From positions 1 through 64,000 of the forward strand of contig RQSC01000018.1 in NCBI GenBank assembly GCA_013416795.1: DNA of 64,000 nucleotides. The letters run 5' to 3'. The notes beneath the pieces are model-generated. The model searched no databases, was not told the origin of the DNA, and saw only the letters and a list, made by a program, of their open reading frames with translations. This stretch comes from Prasinococcaceae sp. CCMP 1430 (lineage: Eukaryota; Prasinodermophyta; Palmophyllophyceae; Prasinococcales; Prasinococcaceae). Positions 1-9,308 of this stretch are shown in pieces. Position numbers and translations under genes: made by a program. Every line of letters begins with the position of its first letter. The first letter of the stretch is position 1.

Positions 1-1795
1 GGGGCGGGCGAGGGGCCAGCGGCGGACGTGGCGAGGGCGCCGGCGCGAAGCATGACGACGGCGCGCGCGGCGCGGCCAGGGCGCGCGGCGTGCGCTTCCA
101 CCAGCTGTCGACCGTGTTTGACGCAAGCGATGCTCCCGAGGCGCTGAGCGCGAGGAAAGCGGACGCGTCGCGCCCGCTCGAGCGAGTGGCGGACGCGCAC
201 GCGGGCGCCGTGCGCGCTGCCTGCGGTGAGGGCGGCGCGCCGCTGCGCGTCGCGCGACGCCCCGCCTGGGCTGCGGGCGAGACCGCCGCGGTCGTGCAGG
301 CACGCGAGGAGGCGGCCTTCGATGCGTGGATAGCCGATACCGACTCGGCACTCGAGGCCGCGCTCGCGGCCGGTGACTCGCCGGCGTCGCCCTGCCTGTA
401 CGAGCACAATCTTGAGGTCTGGAGGCAGGTGTGGCGCGCGGCCGAGTTTGCCGACGTGGCGGTAATCCTCTGCGACGCGCGCTTCCCGGCGCTGCATCTC
501 AACACGCACCTGGTCGACATGGTGGCGGACAGCGGCGCCATCCCGGTCATCGCGCTCACCAAGGCGGACCTCGTGCCGGACGACGCTGTCGCCGCGTGGA
601 AAGAACGCCTCGCGCGAGACTGCCCGCGCGTGCATGGCGCAATCGTGGCCGTCAGCGCGCCGCCGCGCCGCCGCGTTGGTCCAGGTGACTCGGCGGCCGC
701 GCGGCGCACGGCGCTCGCAAGCGCGCGCGCCGCCGCCGAGACGCGGATCGCGCTCCTCGAGGCCGTTCGCACCGCCATCGGCGCAGAAGCCTCACGCGGT
801 GAGTCTGTGCTCCCGGAAGGAACCGTCGAGGCGTTCGAGCGCGACGCTTGCGACGCCATCGACGCCGCAGCCATGGAAGCGTCCACTGCCGCGGCAGCGC
901 TCGTGGCACTCGACGAGGACTCTGACCACGATGATTCGCGCGCGGCTCCTGCGGCCGGCGCTGGCTACAGCTCAGAGAGTGACGCACCTATCACAGAAGG
1001 CATTGGCGACTCAGACTCCGACAGCGGCATCTCCAGTGCTGAGGCGACAGACGAGGACGAGGACGACGCCGAGCAGGTCGATCACGGGGCAGACCTCGTC
1101 GATGCTTCGTGCCGCAACCCCGGCGCCGTCGGCACCCTGCCCGCGGGCGCACTGCGTGGCGCGCGCCCCGGCCACTGCACCATCGCTCTGTGCGGGCACC
1201 CAAACCAAGGGAAGAGCACGCTGCTCAATGCTCTGGTTGGGCGCAAGCGCGTGTCGGTGAGCCGCACGCCAGGGCACACCAAGCACATTCAGACGATCTA
1301 CCTGGCGCGCGGTATCATGCTGCTCGACTCGCCGGGAATCGTAGCGCCCAGGACGGGCGTTCCACGCGCCCTGCAGGTGGTTGGGGGCCTCGCACCCACG
1401 AGGTGCGAATGCTCGGCGCTTGTGTACGCGCGCGGTGTCGTGGTCGCACATGGCATGATTCGCTGACACGTGTCACCGCACGCCCAGCGCTCTGCGCGAG
1501 CCCTTTTCGAGCCTGCGCTACTTTGCTGAGCGATGCCACCCGGCGCTGCATGTACACTACCGACTGGAGCGCGCTCGCGCGACAATGCTCGCGGAAGACG
1601 CAGACGAGCTGGCCGATATGCAAGAGGATGAGCCGCCGTGGTCGCCACTGGCGCTATGCGAGGCGTTCGCGTACAAGCGTGGCTGGACCGTGGGCCGCTT
1701 CGGGCGGCCGGACGCGTACCGCGCGGCGCTCGCCATGCTGCGCGACGCGCTCGAGGGCACAAGCGCCACGCTCTACTGGCTCCCGGCCGACATTG
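1..1795 (+). CDS. GNL1: GNL1-like circularly permuted GTPase, 5' partial, at least 2 exons
   Basis: Member of the YlqF/GNL1 family of circularly permuted GTPases, which in eukaryotes are tied to ribosome biogenesis. The frame is open from the window edge (the conserved part begins near base 90), so the start lies upstream. G motifs appear in permuted order: TKAD (G4) near 560, GHPNQGKS (G1) near 1195, and DSPG (G3) near 1326, with an acidic Asp/Glu linker between them as in animal GNL1. Exon 1 ends at 1402; an 85-base intron (1403-1487, donor GTGCGA) joins in frame to exon 2 at 1488, giving the family's GG-APT-S-LREPFSSLRYFAER continuity. Exon 2 carries the C-terminal CEAFAYKRGW helix and stops matching at the donor GTGAGA at 1796. 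An acceptor at 1831-1832 would open a short basic tail, so the true C-terminus is unresolved. Confidence 0.88.
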
Positions 1796-2192
1796 GTGAG
1801 AGTCGGGAGTTGTAAGTTACTGTATTTTGCAGGGAGGCGTCGCCTGCGCTCGCGGCTCCTTGTGCCCTCAAGACGCCGCTCCCCTCGTCTGATGCAGACG
1901 AGGCGAGCTGAAGCGGCAGGCGCAGCTTGCGTCGCACAGGCGTGCCCGCAGGACCCGCACTGCCCGGCCCACCGACGCCTTCGAACGGCGTCATATGGTA
2001 CGTGCTCGTGCACGAGCTGCGCGCCCGACCACGTGCAGGCGAGTGCTTGCCGCGCACGCGCAGCGCGCGGCGCTGTCGCTGTGATGGCCGCGGCAAACGC
2101 ATCCATCCACACACATTTCGCGCGCAGCTCTCTCGGCGTCGCCACACAGCGCGCGTCCTGCGCGCCTGCGCCGCGGGTGCGGCGGGCGCGCG
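1796..2192. other. Spacer between GNL1 and the LD-like gene
   Basis: Probably contains the last GNL1 exon (acceptor at 1831-1832), its 3'UTR and the 5' region of the next gene. I see no conserved protein segment, repeat or RNA gene. Confidence 0.4.
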
Positions 2193-4394
2193 ATGGCGGC
2201 GAATGGCATTGGCGTGGGGCCAGGTACCACTGCCGCCGTCAATGCCGGCGGCGTCCATGCAGCCGCCCTCGCCGTGCTGCGCGCGAGGCTCGCGGCGCTG
2301 CGCCCGCTCGTGCGTGCGCAGCTCGACGAGCTGGCGTTCGCCGCGCTGGTGCAGGAGGATGTCGCCGGCGCGGCGAGCGTTGCGGCGGCGATGCGGGCGG
2401 CTGCCGAGCGCACAGGAGTAGCGTTGTCCGCCGAGGGCGCTACGCGGTCTGACCCCGCCGCCGCCGGCGGCGCGGGCGGCGTCTGCGCCGTTCGGCGGCA
2501 TTTTTTCGCCGTTACGTCTGAAGAGGTCAACAACGAGGGATGGCGCGTGCGCGTGGACGAGGGCGGTGGTAGCGGCGGCGGCGGTGGCGGCGACATGCGC
2601 AGCGCAGACGCAGGCGGCGCAGCGACCAGCGATAGCATCGCGGGGCGACCTGTCGAGCGCGCCGCACTCGTCGCGCTGCGCGACGCGTTTTCCGTGCGAG
2701 ATACGTTACTCAAGGGCGAGGCGGAGGCGATTGCCGACAGGTTGTGGGTGCCGCCGCATGCCGTGTCAGCGTTTTTTGACTCGCACCGGCGCCGGCTCAA
2801 AGCGCTCGGCGACACGCTCAAGACGAGCGGCGAGGACGAGAACCGGGGCGAGGCCGAGGGTGGGAGCGAGGACGAGGGTGAGGGCGGTGGAGGAGGTGAA
2901 GACACGCGCCCGCCCGTCGCGTCTAAAGCCAGCGTGGACGGCGGCGGATCACAGCGACAGGAAAACGAAGTGGCAGCCCCAGAGAGGCAACAGGGGCAGG
3001 GCGTCCAGGCGTGGGCTGCCCTCGCATACAGGGACGGCGTGGGCGACGTCGCCGCACCGGAGAAGCGCGCACGTCTGAGCACGTGTGTGGAGAGCGCCGA
3101 CCTGCGGCCACGACTCACGGCCGTACTCGATGCACACGGCGGCGTGCACGGTGCCGTAGGTGCGCGCGAGGTCGTGTCGCTCGCGCGAGCTGAGCGCAGC
3201 GTGAGTGGGAGGAAGCTACTCTGCCAGGTGGTGGCTGCAACAGCCGATGCAGATGCGCGGCGCGTACTTTTCGAGGGGGAGGAGGGTAGCGATGAGCGCC
3301 CGGTACTCTTCTCGCTCGCGCTCTGGCTCAAGGAGGCGCGCGAGGATGGGCTCAGCACGCTGCTGCAGTTCGTGCTCGTCGCGCTGCGCAGGAGCGCACC
3401 GGCCACTGCCGCGCGCCGGCGCGCACACATAGGCCATGCAGTCGAAAAGCTCCACGGGCACAGCTCGGGCGCGGTGCGCGACGCCGCGCGTGCGCTGACC
3501 GCGCGCTGGCTCCGGGAGGACACAGCGCATGATGCAACCGCACCAATCAACTGCGTCGGCGACATGGCTGCCAGGCCGCGCGGCGTCGAGAACTCCAAAG
3601 CAGGCGTGCCATCCCAGGATCCTGTTGGGCCACCCACTGCTCTGCCGAAGCGGCCGATGAAGCGCGCGACGCTGGTGTCGCCACCGGGGCAGCCACCGCC
3701 CACGGACGAGCGTGATCATTCGACCGACTTGTGCTCATCCGCGCGGCCAGCTGAGCAGGCGCCTGCTCCAGCGGCGGTGCGCGAGAGAACGACGGCGCAG
3801 GCGGCGGCGATGGTGGTCCAGCCTACCATTGCGTGGCCAGAGTCAGGCCCACCCTTCGCCGACCTCTCGGGCCTGCGCCAACACACCTCGCACGGCATGT
3901 ACAGCAGCGAAGCAAACGCGCAGGCCGTGCGTGAAATGAACGTGCGCGCGGGTGCGTTCGTGTGCTTCGGCAGCCCGGGCGAGCCCGACGCGGCTTCGAT
4001 GCAGTACGCCGATGTGCCGGACGACATGGTTCCACTTATGCCCCTGGAAAAGATGCAAGCAAGTGCACTGGCTGACGACAGTGCGCAGGCGCACGCGCAC
4101 GTGCAAGGACAGGCGCCCGCTGCTGTGGCGGTACCGCCAAAGGAGGCTCTATCCGCGCTGCTGGCGAGCTTCGGGCAACAGCCCGACGGCGGTGGCAATG
4201 CGACGCCTGCCCAGCAAATGTGGCCTCCGCAGCAGGCGCCCACCGCTAGTTCCAACGAGGCTGCTGCGGCTGCTGCAGCTGCCGCACCCGTTGCGGCGCC
4301 CACTGCACCTACTGCCAAGCCCAAGAAGAAGTCACTGGGCGACGTGCTCGCCCGCTTCAACATCAAGAAGCGCAAGAGCTGTAATAATGAATGA
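2193..4394 (+). CDS. LUMINIDEPENDENS-like homeodomain plus TFIIS-N domain protein
   Basis: Intronless 733-residue frame whose ATG has G at -3 and G at +4. The order of domains matches plant LUMINIDEPENDENS (LD), a nuclear regulator of flowering-time genes in land plants. Residues about 25-85 form an N-terminal helical LD-type segment. Residues about 153-200 are a divergent homeodomain whose recognition helix reads VSAFFDSHRRRLK, with FF in place of the usual WF as in LD. Residues about 305-435 form a TFIIS N-terminal (LW/TND) helical bundle containing LALWLKEA and TLLQFVLVALRR. The tail is low complexity (Ala, Gln, Pro) and ends in a lysine-rich FNIKKRKS segment that could be a nuclear localisation signal. 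The function in an alga is not known; a role in transcription or chromatin is inference from the family. Confidence 0.75.
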   Translation: MAANGIGVGPGTTAAVNAGGVHAAALAVLRARLAALRPLVRAQLDELAFAALVQEDVAGAASVAAAMRAAAERTGVALSAEGATRSDPAAAGGAGGVCAVRRHFFAVTSEEVNNEGWRVRVDEGGGSGGGGGGDMRSADAGGAATSDSIAGRPVERAALVALRDAFSVRDTLLKGEAEAIADRLWVPPHAVSAFFDSHRRRLKALGDTLKTSGEDENRGEAEGGSEDEGEGGGGGEDTRPPVASKASVDGGGSQRQENEVAAPERQQGQGVQAWAALAYRDGVGDVAAPEKRARLSTCVESADLRPRLTAVLDAHGGVHGAVGAREVVSLARAERSVSGRKLLCQVVAATADADARRVLFEGEEGSDERPVLFSLALWLKEAREDGLSTLLQFVLVALRRSAPATAARRRAHIGHAVEKLHGHSSGAVRDAARALTARWLREDTAHDATAPINCVGDMAARPRGVENSKAGVPSQDPVGPPTALPKRPMKRATLVSPPGQPPPTDERDHSTDLCSSARPAEQAPAPAAVRERTTAQAAAMVVQPTIAWPESGPPFADLSGLRQHTSHGMYSSEANAQAVREMNVRAGAFVCFGSPGEPDAASMQYADVPDDMVPLMPLEKMQASALADDSAQAHAHVQGQAPAAVAVPPKEALSALLASFGQQPDGGGNATPAQQMWPPQQAPTASSNEAAAAAAAAAPVAAPTAPTAKPKKKSLGDVLARFNIKKRKSCNNE

Positions 4395-4470
4395 ATGATA
4401 ACTGCGCGTCTGGCGCATGGCGCCACCTCGCGTATTAGACTTGGGCATACAGCTGCAGAGACGGGGAGGC

Positions 4471-5598
4471 TCAATCTTGCCTCTCTGGCGCCGCGGTGGG
4501 CCGGTTTGTGCTCTCGCCGTTCTCAGCCGATGCCGTTGCGGCCGTCCCGTCCCCCCCATCAGCGCCCGTGCCCATCGGCCCGCCCCTATGGCGCTCGTAC
4601 AAGTCCTCCCACGCCTTGATAAATGCCGCGTGTGCAGCGTCGACACCCCCCGGGCCGTCACATGGGATTGGTTTGCCGACCACAGTGCATATCGGCGACT
4701 GCATGGGCACCGGGTTGAAGAAGCCGCTGCCGAAGTGGAAGATGGGCCTTCCCCAGAAGAAGACTGGCGCGAAGCGCAGTCTCGATGTGATGCGCTTGAT
4801 CCATGGCGTGCTCGAGAATCGCTGCTCCATGTGGTAGAGACCCTCACCCCCGAACAGCACAACGGGCACCACATGCGCGTCGGCTTCCGCCGCCAATTTG
4901 ATAAAGCCCTTGCGCTGGCGGATCATGTCCTTGGCAGCTCGCCACGGCGAGCCCTCGATGAGCGACAGCATGACCTCCCATGCGCCACCCGGGATAATTG
5001 CGCACGAATGGCCCGCGCGCAGCGTACGCCTAAAGCTCGCCTTGTCTATGGAGCGCACGCCAATCCAGTGCACAATGTTGCGAATGATGGGCAGCATCTG
5101 CACTGCACTGCTCGACAGCTGTCGCAGGCTGCCGGCGGGACCCTTCATGCACCGCGGAAGCCCGTTGTCGCCGTGCAGGTCCGTGAATGCGAAAATGCCC
5201 AGCGGCAGGAAGCAGTGGGGCTCGCATGCGTAGATGTACTTGCGCTTCGAATCGAAGGCACCGACGTCCTCCACGTGCACCTTCAGAGGAAAGTAGGTCG
5301 CGCTCTTCGACACGAGCAACTTTCCGACTGTGTCACGTCCCACATCGTTGAGCGGCGGCAACACTGAAAGCAGCACGACCGTCGAGACGACCGCGAGCGC
5401 AAGCAGCGAGAAGCCGTAAGCGTACCAATGCAAGAGCGCCATGAGCGCCACCGTCACGAGGACGTGCACCCACACCAGGATGGCAATCAGCGCATACATG
5501 CCCGCTGGCCCCGGCGACCGCTCCCATGACAGAGTCAGCGGCTTGGGCTCGCGGGTCCCGCTGCGCCCGGGCGTCGCCGGTTCGTCGCCACCGGCCAT
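4471..5598 (-). CDS. DGAT2: DGAT2-family diacylglycerol/monoacylglycerol acyltransferase
   Basis: Acyl-CoA:diacylglycerol acyltransferases of this family make triacylglycerol in the endoplasmic reticulum. From the ATG at 5596-5598 the protein has 375 residues, normal for DGAT2. A paired hydrophobic stretch near residues 30-85 (ALIAILVWVHVLVTVALMAL and a second segment) matches the membrane hairpin. The catalytic block reads EPHCFLPLGIFAF, the EPHS-type motif of plants and algae in place of HPHG. Downstream are IPGGAWEV, the RKGFIKLA block, VPVVLFGGEGLY and VGKPIP, in family order. The frame continues upstream without a stop through a poly-Gly stretch to 5784, but that start would be TTG, so I chose the ATG. 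One uninterrupted exon. Confidence 0.92.
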   Translation of the reverse strand: MAGGDEPATPGRSGTREPKPLTLSWERSPGPAGMYALIAILVWVHVLVTVALMALLHWYAYGFSLLALAVVSTVVLLSVLPPLNDVGRDTVGKLLVSKSATYFPLKVHVEDVGAFDSKRKYIYACEPHCFLPLGIFAFTDLHGDNGLPRCMKGPAGSLRQLSSSAVQMLPIIRNIVHWIGVRSIDKASFRRTLRAGHSCAIIPGGAWEVMLSLIEGSPWRAAKDMIRQRKGFIKLAAEADAHVVPVVLFGGEGLYHMEQRFSSTPWIKRITSRLRFAPVFFWGRPIFHFGSGFFNPVPMQSPICTVVGKPIPCDGPGGVDAAHAAFIKAWEDLYERHRGGPMGTGADGGDGTAATASAENGESTNRPTAAPERQD

Positions 5599-6186
5599 CG
5601 CTGCCCCGCCGCCGCCGCCGCCGCCGCCGCCAGCGGCCGCGGCTGCGCGAGCGCCCGCACCCGCCAGCCCAAGAGATGCGGAGCGGCTCTTCCCGGCGCA
5701 CCTCCGCGGCGGCCGCCGCGCAGCGCGCCGCCGCTGCGCCTCTGTCTGCCGCGCGGAGGTCGCACCGTACCGCGGGGAACCCAATTCGCGGACCAGACGC
5801 GGCGAAATACAAGCGTGTCCAAGTTCGGGAAATTGGCGAGTCGAGCGCAGGGGAACGCAGGGGAACGGCAGCGGCCGCCCGACCGAGCTGCGCGTGCTGT
5901 CGTGCGCGGTCGGCAGCGGACAGCCTACTACGTACAGTAGCTAGATGGATGGTCTGCGTACTCTACAAGCCTACGTATGCTGCGTGAGCAGCCAGCTGTC
6001 GATGGGGGTGTATGCGTGCGCTTGCATGCGTGCGTGCGTGCACGTGCACATGCGTGTGTGCGTGCGTGCGTGCGCGTGTGCGTGCGTGCGTTGGTGCATG
6101 CGCGTCCGTTTGCTGTCGCCCTCCGTGGTTGGTTCGTGCTTGCGTGCATGCAAGCGTGAGCGCACTATTGGAGGAGCAGTCGAGCG
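5599..6186. other. Spacer with GTGC-rich microsatellite
   Basis: 588 bases between two minus-strand genes. It should hold the DGAT2 promoter (GC-rich, 5600-5900) and the 3' end of the next gene. Bases 6011-6110 are an imperfect GTGC/TGCG repeat. No conserved coding segment seen. Confidence 0.6.
6011..6110. repeat. Imperfect (TGCG)n/(GTGC)n microsatellite
   Basis: About 100 bases of TGCGTGCG-type units with GTGCACGTGC interruptions, in the spacer upstream of DGAT2. Several overlapping frames stay open through it only because of the repeat. Confidence 0.85.
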
Positions 6187-6579
6187 CTACGCTGGCGGAT
6201 TGATGCCCTTGTGCAACCCACAGCAGCGCGACAGAAGCCACAGGGGCGGGTAGGCGACGGCGGTCACGGCCACGTCAACCACCCTGAGCATTGCTCGAGC
6301 CACACGACCGCGCGACTTTCGCCGCCGCGAGCTCTGCTGCGCCCGTTCTCGCTCGCGTGCGTTCGCCTCCTTCACAGCGGCGTACGGGGCGTACTCGTCA
6401 CTGTCGCTGCTCTCGTCGTTCACACCGCCGCCATCCCTGCCGTGGTCCACGCTGCTGCCGTCGCTGCCCGCGGAGCCCGCGCCGGCCCTGTCGCCGCTGG
6501 CGAGCGGCGCGGTACCCCACGCGCCCTCGTCCTCGCCCTCGCCGCCATCCGCCGAGCTCGAGCCGCCTGCGCCAGCCAT
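6187..6579 (-). CDS. Small hypothetical protein with C-terminal hydrophobic segment
   Basis: 130-residue frame from the ATG at 6577-6579. The first 60 residues are Gly/Ser/Asp-rich and probably disordered; a basic Arg/Lys stretch (SSRRRKSRGRVAR) follows. It is succeeded by a hydrophobic stretch AMLRVVDVAVTAVAYPPLWL with a Cys-Cys pair, and the protein ends in GLHKGINPPA. This layout resembles a small tail-anchored or palmitoylated membrane protein, but I recognise no family. The frame continues upstream through GC-rich sequence without a better start. The divergent neighbour at 7522 may share the promoter region. Moderate doubt that it is a real gene. Confidence 0.4.
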   Translation of the reverse strand: MAGAGGSSSADGGEGEDEGAWGTAPLASGDRAGAGSAGSDGSSVDHGRDGGGVNDESSDSDEYAPYAAVKEANARERERAQQSSRRRKSRGRVARAMLRVVDVAVTAVAYPPLWLLSRCCGLHKGINPPA

Positions 6580-7335
6580 GGCGCGCCCCACCCCCGCACG
6601 CCGCGCGCGCGCTGTGCCGCGGCGCCGCAGCGGGCGCATCCGACCGAGTTTGGATGTGTTTGTTCGTGCACGCAGTCGCCCTCGTACCGACCTCAGAACT
6701 TGGAGAGTGCCCGGGTGCGCCCGCCGCCGCACGTGTGGCATTATGCTCGCTGCCGCCGCCGCCACTGCCGCCGCTGCCACTGCGGTTCCACACCCTGCCC
6801 CCCCTTCGCCTGCCACCCCATCCCACCCCCCCAACCAGCCCACGGTACACGCGGACGCCGCGCTACGGCCGTGCTCGAGCGTGCGCGGCCGTCCGCGGCG
6901 GCGCGGCGGCGACCCCCCACCCCCACCCCTGCCCCCGGTAGGGCAGAGGCCGCCACGTGCGGCCCCTGTGGGGCGCACCCCACAGCCGCCCGACCCCGTC
7001 GAACCACACAACGCACGCACGCGCAAAAGCATCTCAGGAACGCGGTTTTAGGTTTCTCTTACGTAAGGGTTTCTATTACACGTCATCATGCATCGCGATT
7101 CCATGTGCGGTGGACTTTGGGTTGAGGCTTCGGCGGCCGCGGCGGCCCGCCCGGCGCCCCCTCGCCCGACGGAGCTCGCGCCCGGCCGGAGGTCCCGCGT
7201 CGCGCGCTCCGGGCGCGCGCGAATTCGAATCCGCGAGCTCGCGGGGCGCCCCATCAAACGCAAGGTCCGAGCGCCGCCGAATTCCCCAACGAATTCCCGG
7301 CCGATGCCACGAAATGGTACTTTGTAGTACTACTG

Positions 7336-7465
7336 TAACCCTAAACCTCAAATGCGCGCGCATCACCCTCGTCGGCAGGCTGTGGCCGGCTGGCTGGCTG
7401 GTCGGTCGTGGGGCGTTGAGACCCTAAACTTTAACCTTAAATGAGGTGTTTGTGTGTTAGGGTTT
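7336..7465. promoter_or_regulatory. Telo-box-like cluster in a divergent promoter region
   Basis: Three copies of an AACCCTAAA/TTAGGGTTT-type element lie between two divergent genes: 7336-7348, 7421-7429 and, in the opposite orientation, 7457-7465. The same core recurs in other 5' spacers of this window. In plants the AAACCCTA telo-box is a promoter element; a similar role here is inference. Confidence 0.45.
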
Positions 7466-7521
7466 CGGCAGCAGCTGGCATCAGCAAACACGGTTTCAGT
7501 GACTGTGGTGTGGAGGAGGGG

Positions 7522-9024
7522 ATGCTCGTCGTCCGGATCCGTTCGCCGCTTCGATCGAGGCGGCGTCCGGCGGATTCGTCGCGCCCTTCCGCCCGCTTCT
7601 TCGGGTCTTTTCCTGGGTTCGGCGCGCTGTGGGCGGGGCGCGCGGCAGCGGCTTTCGGCGGGGAGGGGGCGCTGGCGCTCGCAGGCGTCAACGAGGCGCG
7701 GGATGGCGCGCGTGCGGCATATGCTGCGCTGGCTGCGCACCCGATGCGTGACCTGCTCGAGTCAACCGCGCGCGCGCGTCGCCGCGCCGCCCGGCGCTCG
7801 CCCGACATGCTCATCACGTTGCATGAGCGCCTCGCGTCAATGCCTGAGAATGACTCCGACGAGGATGACGACGCCCGCACTGTACGGACCATGAACCGCG
7901 TGTCGATGGTGAGCGTGGAGCTCGGTGACGCACGCGTGCAGCCCACCTGGGAGGGCCTGCTGATACCGCTACCGAGTCCATACGCGGCGAGCTACGCGGC
8001 GAGCTACGTGGACGCCGCCGACGGAGATGTGATGGGCTGGGTCACCGGCCAGGGCGGCGCCGGAGCGGCGATGCGGCCGTGCCACATGTGCTGGTACGCT
8101 GCACGGCAGCTGCATGCGCTCGCCTCGCGCACGGAGCTGCCCGCGATCGCCGCCACGCGGCGTGCGGAGCGCGTGTACCGAGCGTGCCTCGCGTGCGGTG
8201 CGCGCGCAGATACGTGCTGCAGCGCGCGTGCCGAGGGCGTCGTCGTGAGCCGTGACTCCGCGGCAGGCGGTGCCCGCACGCTGCAGCGGGCCTTCGTCTA
8301 CCACGCGCGGGGCACTGCCGAGTGGCGGCTGGGCTTCCTCATGCCGCTAGTCGGCCTCACCGGCGCGCAACAAGAGCATCAGCAGGGTGGCGGCGGCGGC
8401 GACACGCAGGTGGCGACTGAGGCGGGCGTGGGCGCAGGCGTGGGCGCGGGCGCTGGCGCTCATGCCACAGCGCGTTTCTCTGCGTTTCTGGTCTTTACGA
8501 AGGTGGACCTTACCACCGGCGAGTTCGACCAGATGGCGCTCCCGCAAGAGCTTGGCGCGTGTGGTCCGCCGACCGTGCCCGCTGACAACCGCAGTGGGCG
8601 CCCGCGCGTGGCAAGCACCCGCTCGGACTTCCGCTTCACCGGTCAGGCGACGCGCGTGCACGACTTCTTTGGGGTGCGCATGGGCCATGCACTGCGCTGC
8701 CGTGCCATGGTGTCGCTCGCTGTCACCTGCCGCAGGGGCGCCGGCGCAGGAGCAGGCACTGCTGGCCGCGCTGGCGTGGACAAGGAGAGACCCAGGCTGA
8801 TGCTCCACTCGGACGTGGTCGAGCTCCGGCTTGCGTCGTCAGGCAAGGCTGTCGGCGCGTCGCGGCTCGTCGCCGACGACTTCCCCGTGTATGCCCCCGC
8901 GGCCGACTGGCCCGCCACGGCCGCCACCAGTCGTATGGAGAGCTTCGAGGGCAAAGCGAGCATTGCGGTCGGACACACGCTGCGCCTGTCGATTCCGGTG
9001 CAGGCTCCGGATGGCAAGGGCTAG
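7522..9024 (+). CDS. Hypothetical protein with two CxxC motifs
   Basis: About 500 residues in one exon; no family recognised. After a basic, possibly targeting N-terminus there is an acidic patch (ENDSDEDDD), then a cysteine-rich part with CHMC and CLACGARADTCC that could bind a metal. A Gly/Ala-rich low-complexity linker (GAGVGAGVGAGAGA) separates it from a C-terminal half with beta-strand-like segments (ARFSAFLVFTKVDL, HDFFGVRMGHALRCRA, GHTLRLSIPVQAP). The start is uncertain: the first ATG in frame is 7441, but a telo-box-like element sits inside that extension, so I prefer the ATG at 7522. Coding status is supported by length and by the even composition of the C-terminal half. Confidence 0.55.
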   Translation: MLVVRIRSPLRSRRRPADSSRPSARFFGSFPGFGALWAGRAAAAFGGEGALALAGVNEARDGARAAYAALAAHPMRDLLESTARARRRAARRSPDMLITLHERLASMPENDSDEDDDARTVRTMNRVSMVSVELGDARVQPTWEGLLIPLPSPYAASYAASYVDAADGDVMGWVTGQGGAGAAMRPCHMCWYAARQLHALASRTELPAIAATRRAERVYRACLACGARADTCCSARAEGVVVSRDSAAGGARTLQRAFVYHARGTAEWRLGFLMPLVGLTGAQQEHQQGGGGGDTQVATEAGVGAGVGAGAGAHATARFSAFLVFTKVDLTTGEFDQMALPQELGACGPPTVPADNRSGRPRVASTRSDFRFTGQATRVHDFFGVRMGHALRCRAMVSLAVTCRRGAGAGAGTAGRAGVDKERPRLMLHSDVVELRLASSGKAVGASRLVADDFPVYAPAADWPATAATSRMESFEGKASIAVGHTLRLSIPVQAPDGKG

Positions 9025-9221
9025 CGAGCAGAGCGAGCAGCGAATGCGCGTGCGTGGATGCTTAACGAGCAATATAGTTACGAAAGTGTGTGCCGCCTCG
9101 ATGTCTATGTGGGCGAGGGGAGGGAAAACTTGCTCATCGCGCTGCCCCCTGCCGAGCTGCCCGCCTCGGCACTCGCTGATCGAAGGTCGTTAGGTGTCGG
9201 CCACTGTTGGCTTGACTATTA

Positions 9222-9248
9222 TGTGTGTGTGTGCGTGTGTGTGTGTGC
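9222..9248. repeat. (TG)n microsatellite
   Basis: TG dinucleotide run with one TGCG interruption, in the convergent spacer (9025-9308) between the unknown gene and the MYB gene. Nothing else is visible there. Confidence 0.9.
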
Positions 9249-9308
9249 AGCACCGCGGCGCGCGGGCGGCACCTGAGGCACACCGGCGAGGAGGTCTGCC
9301 ATGCGGTC

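Noticed and set aside
4417..5367. 316-codon plus frame opposite DGAT2
   Set aside because: Antisense shadow of a well-supported DGAT2 coding exon.
6011..6110. CRISPR-like or regulatory tandem array
   Set aside because: Units are 4-base simple repeats with no spacers.
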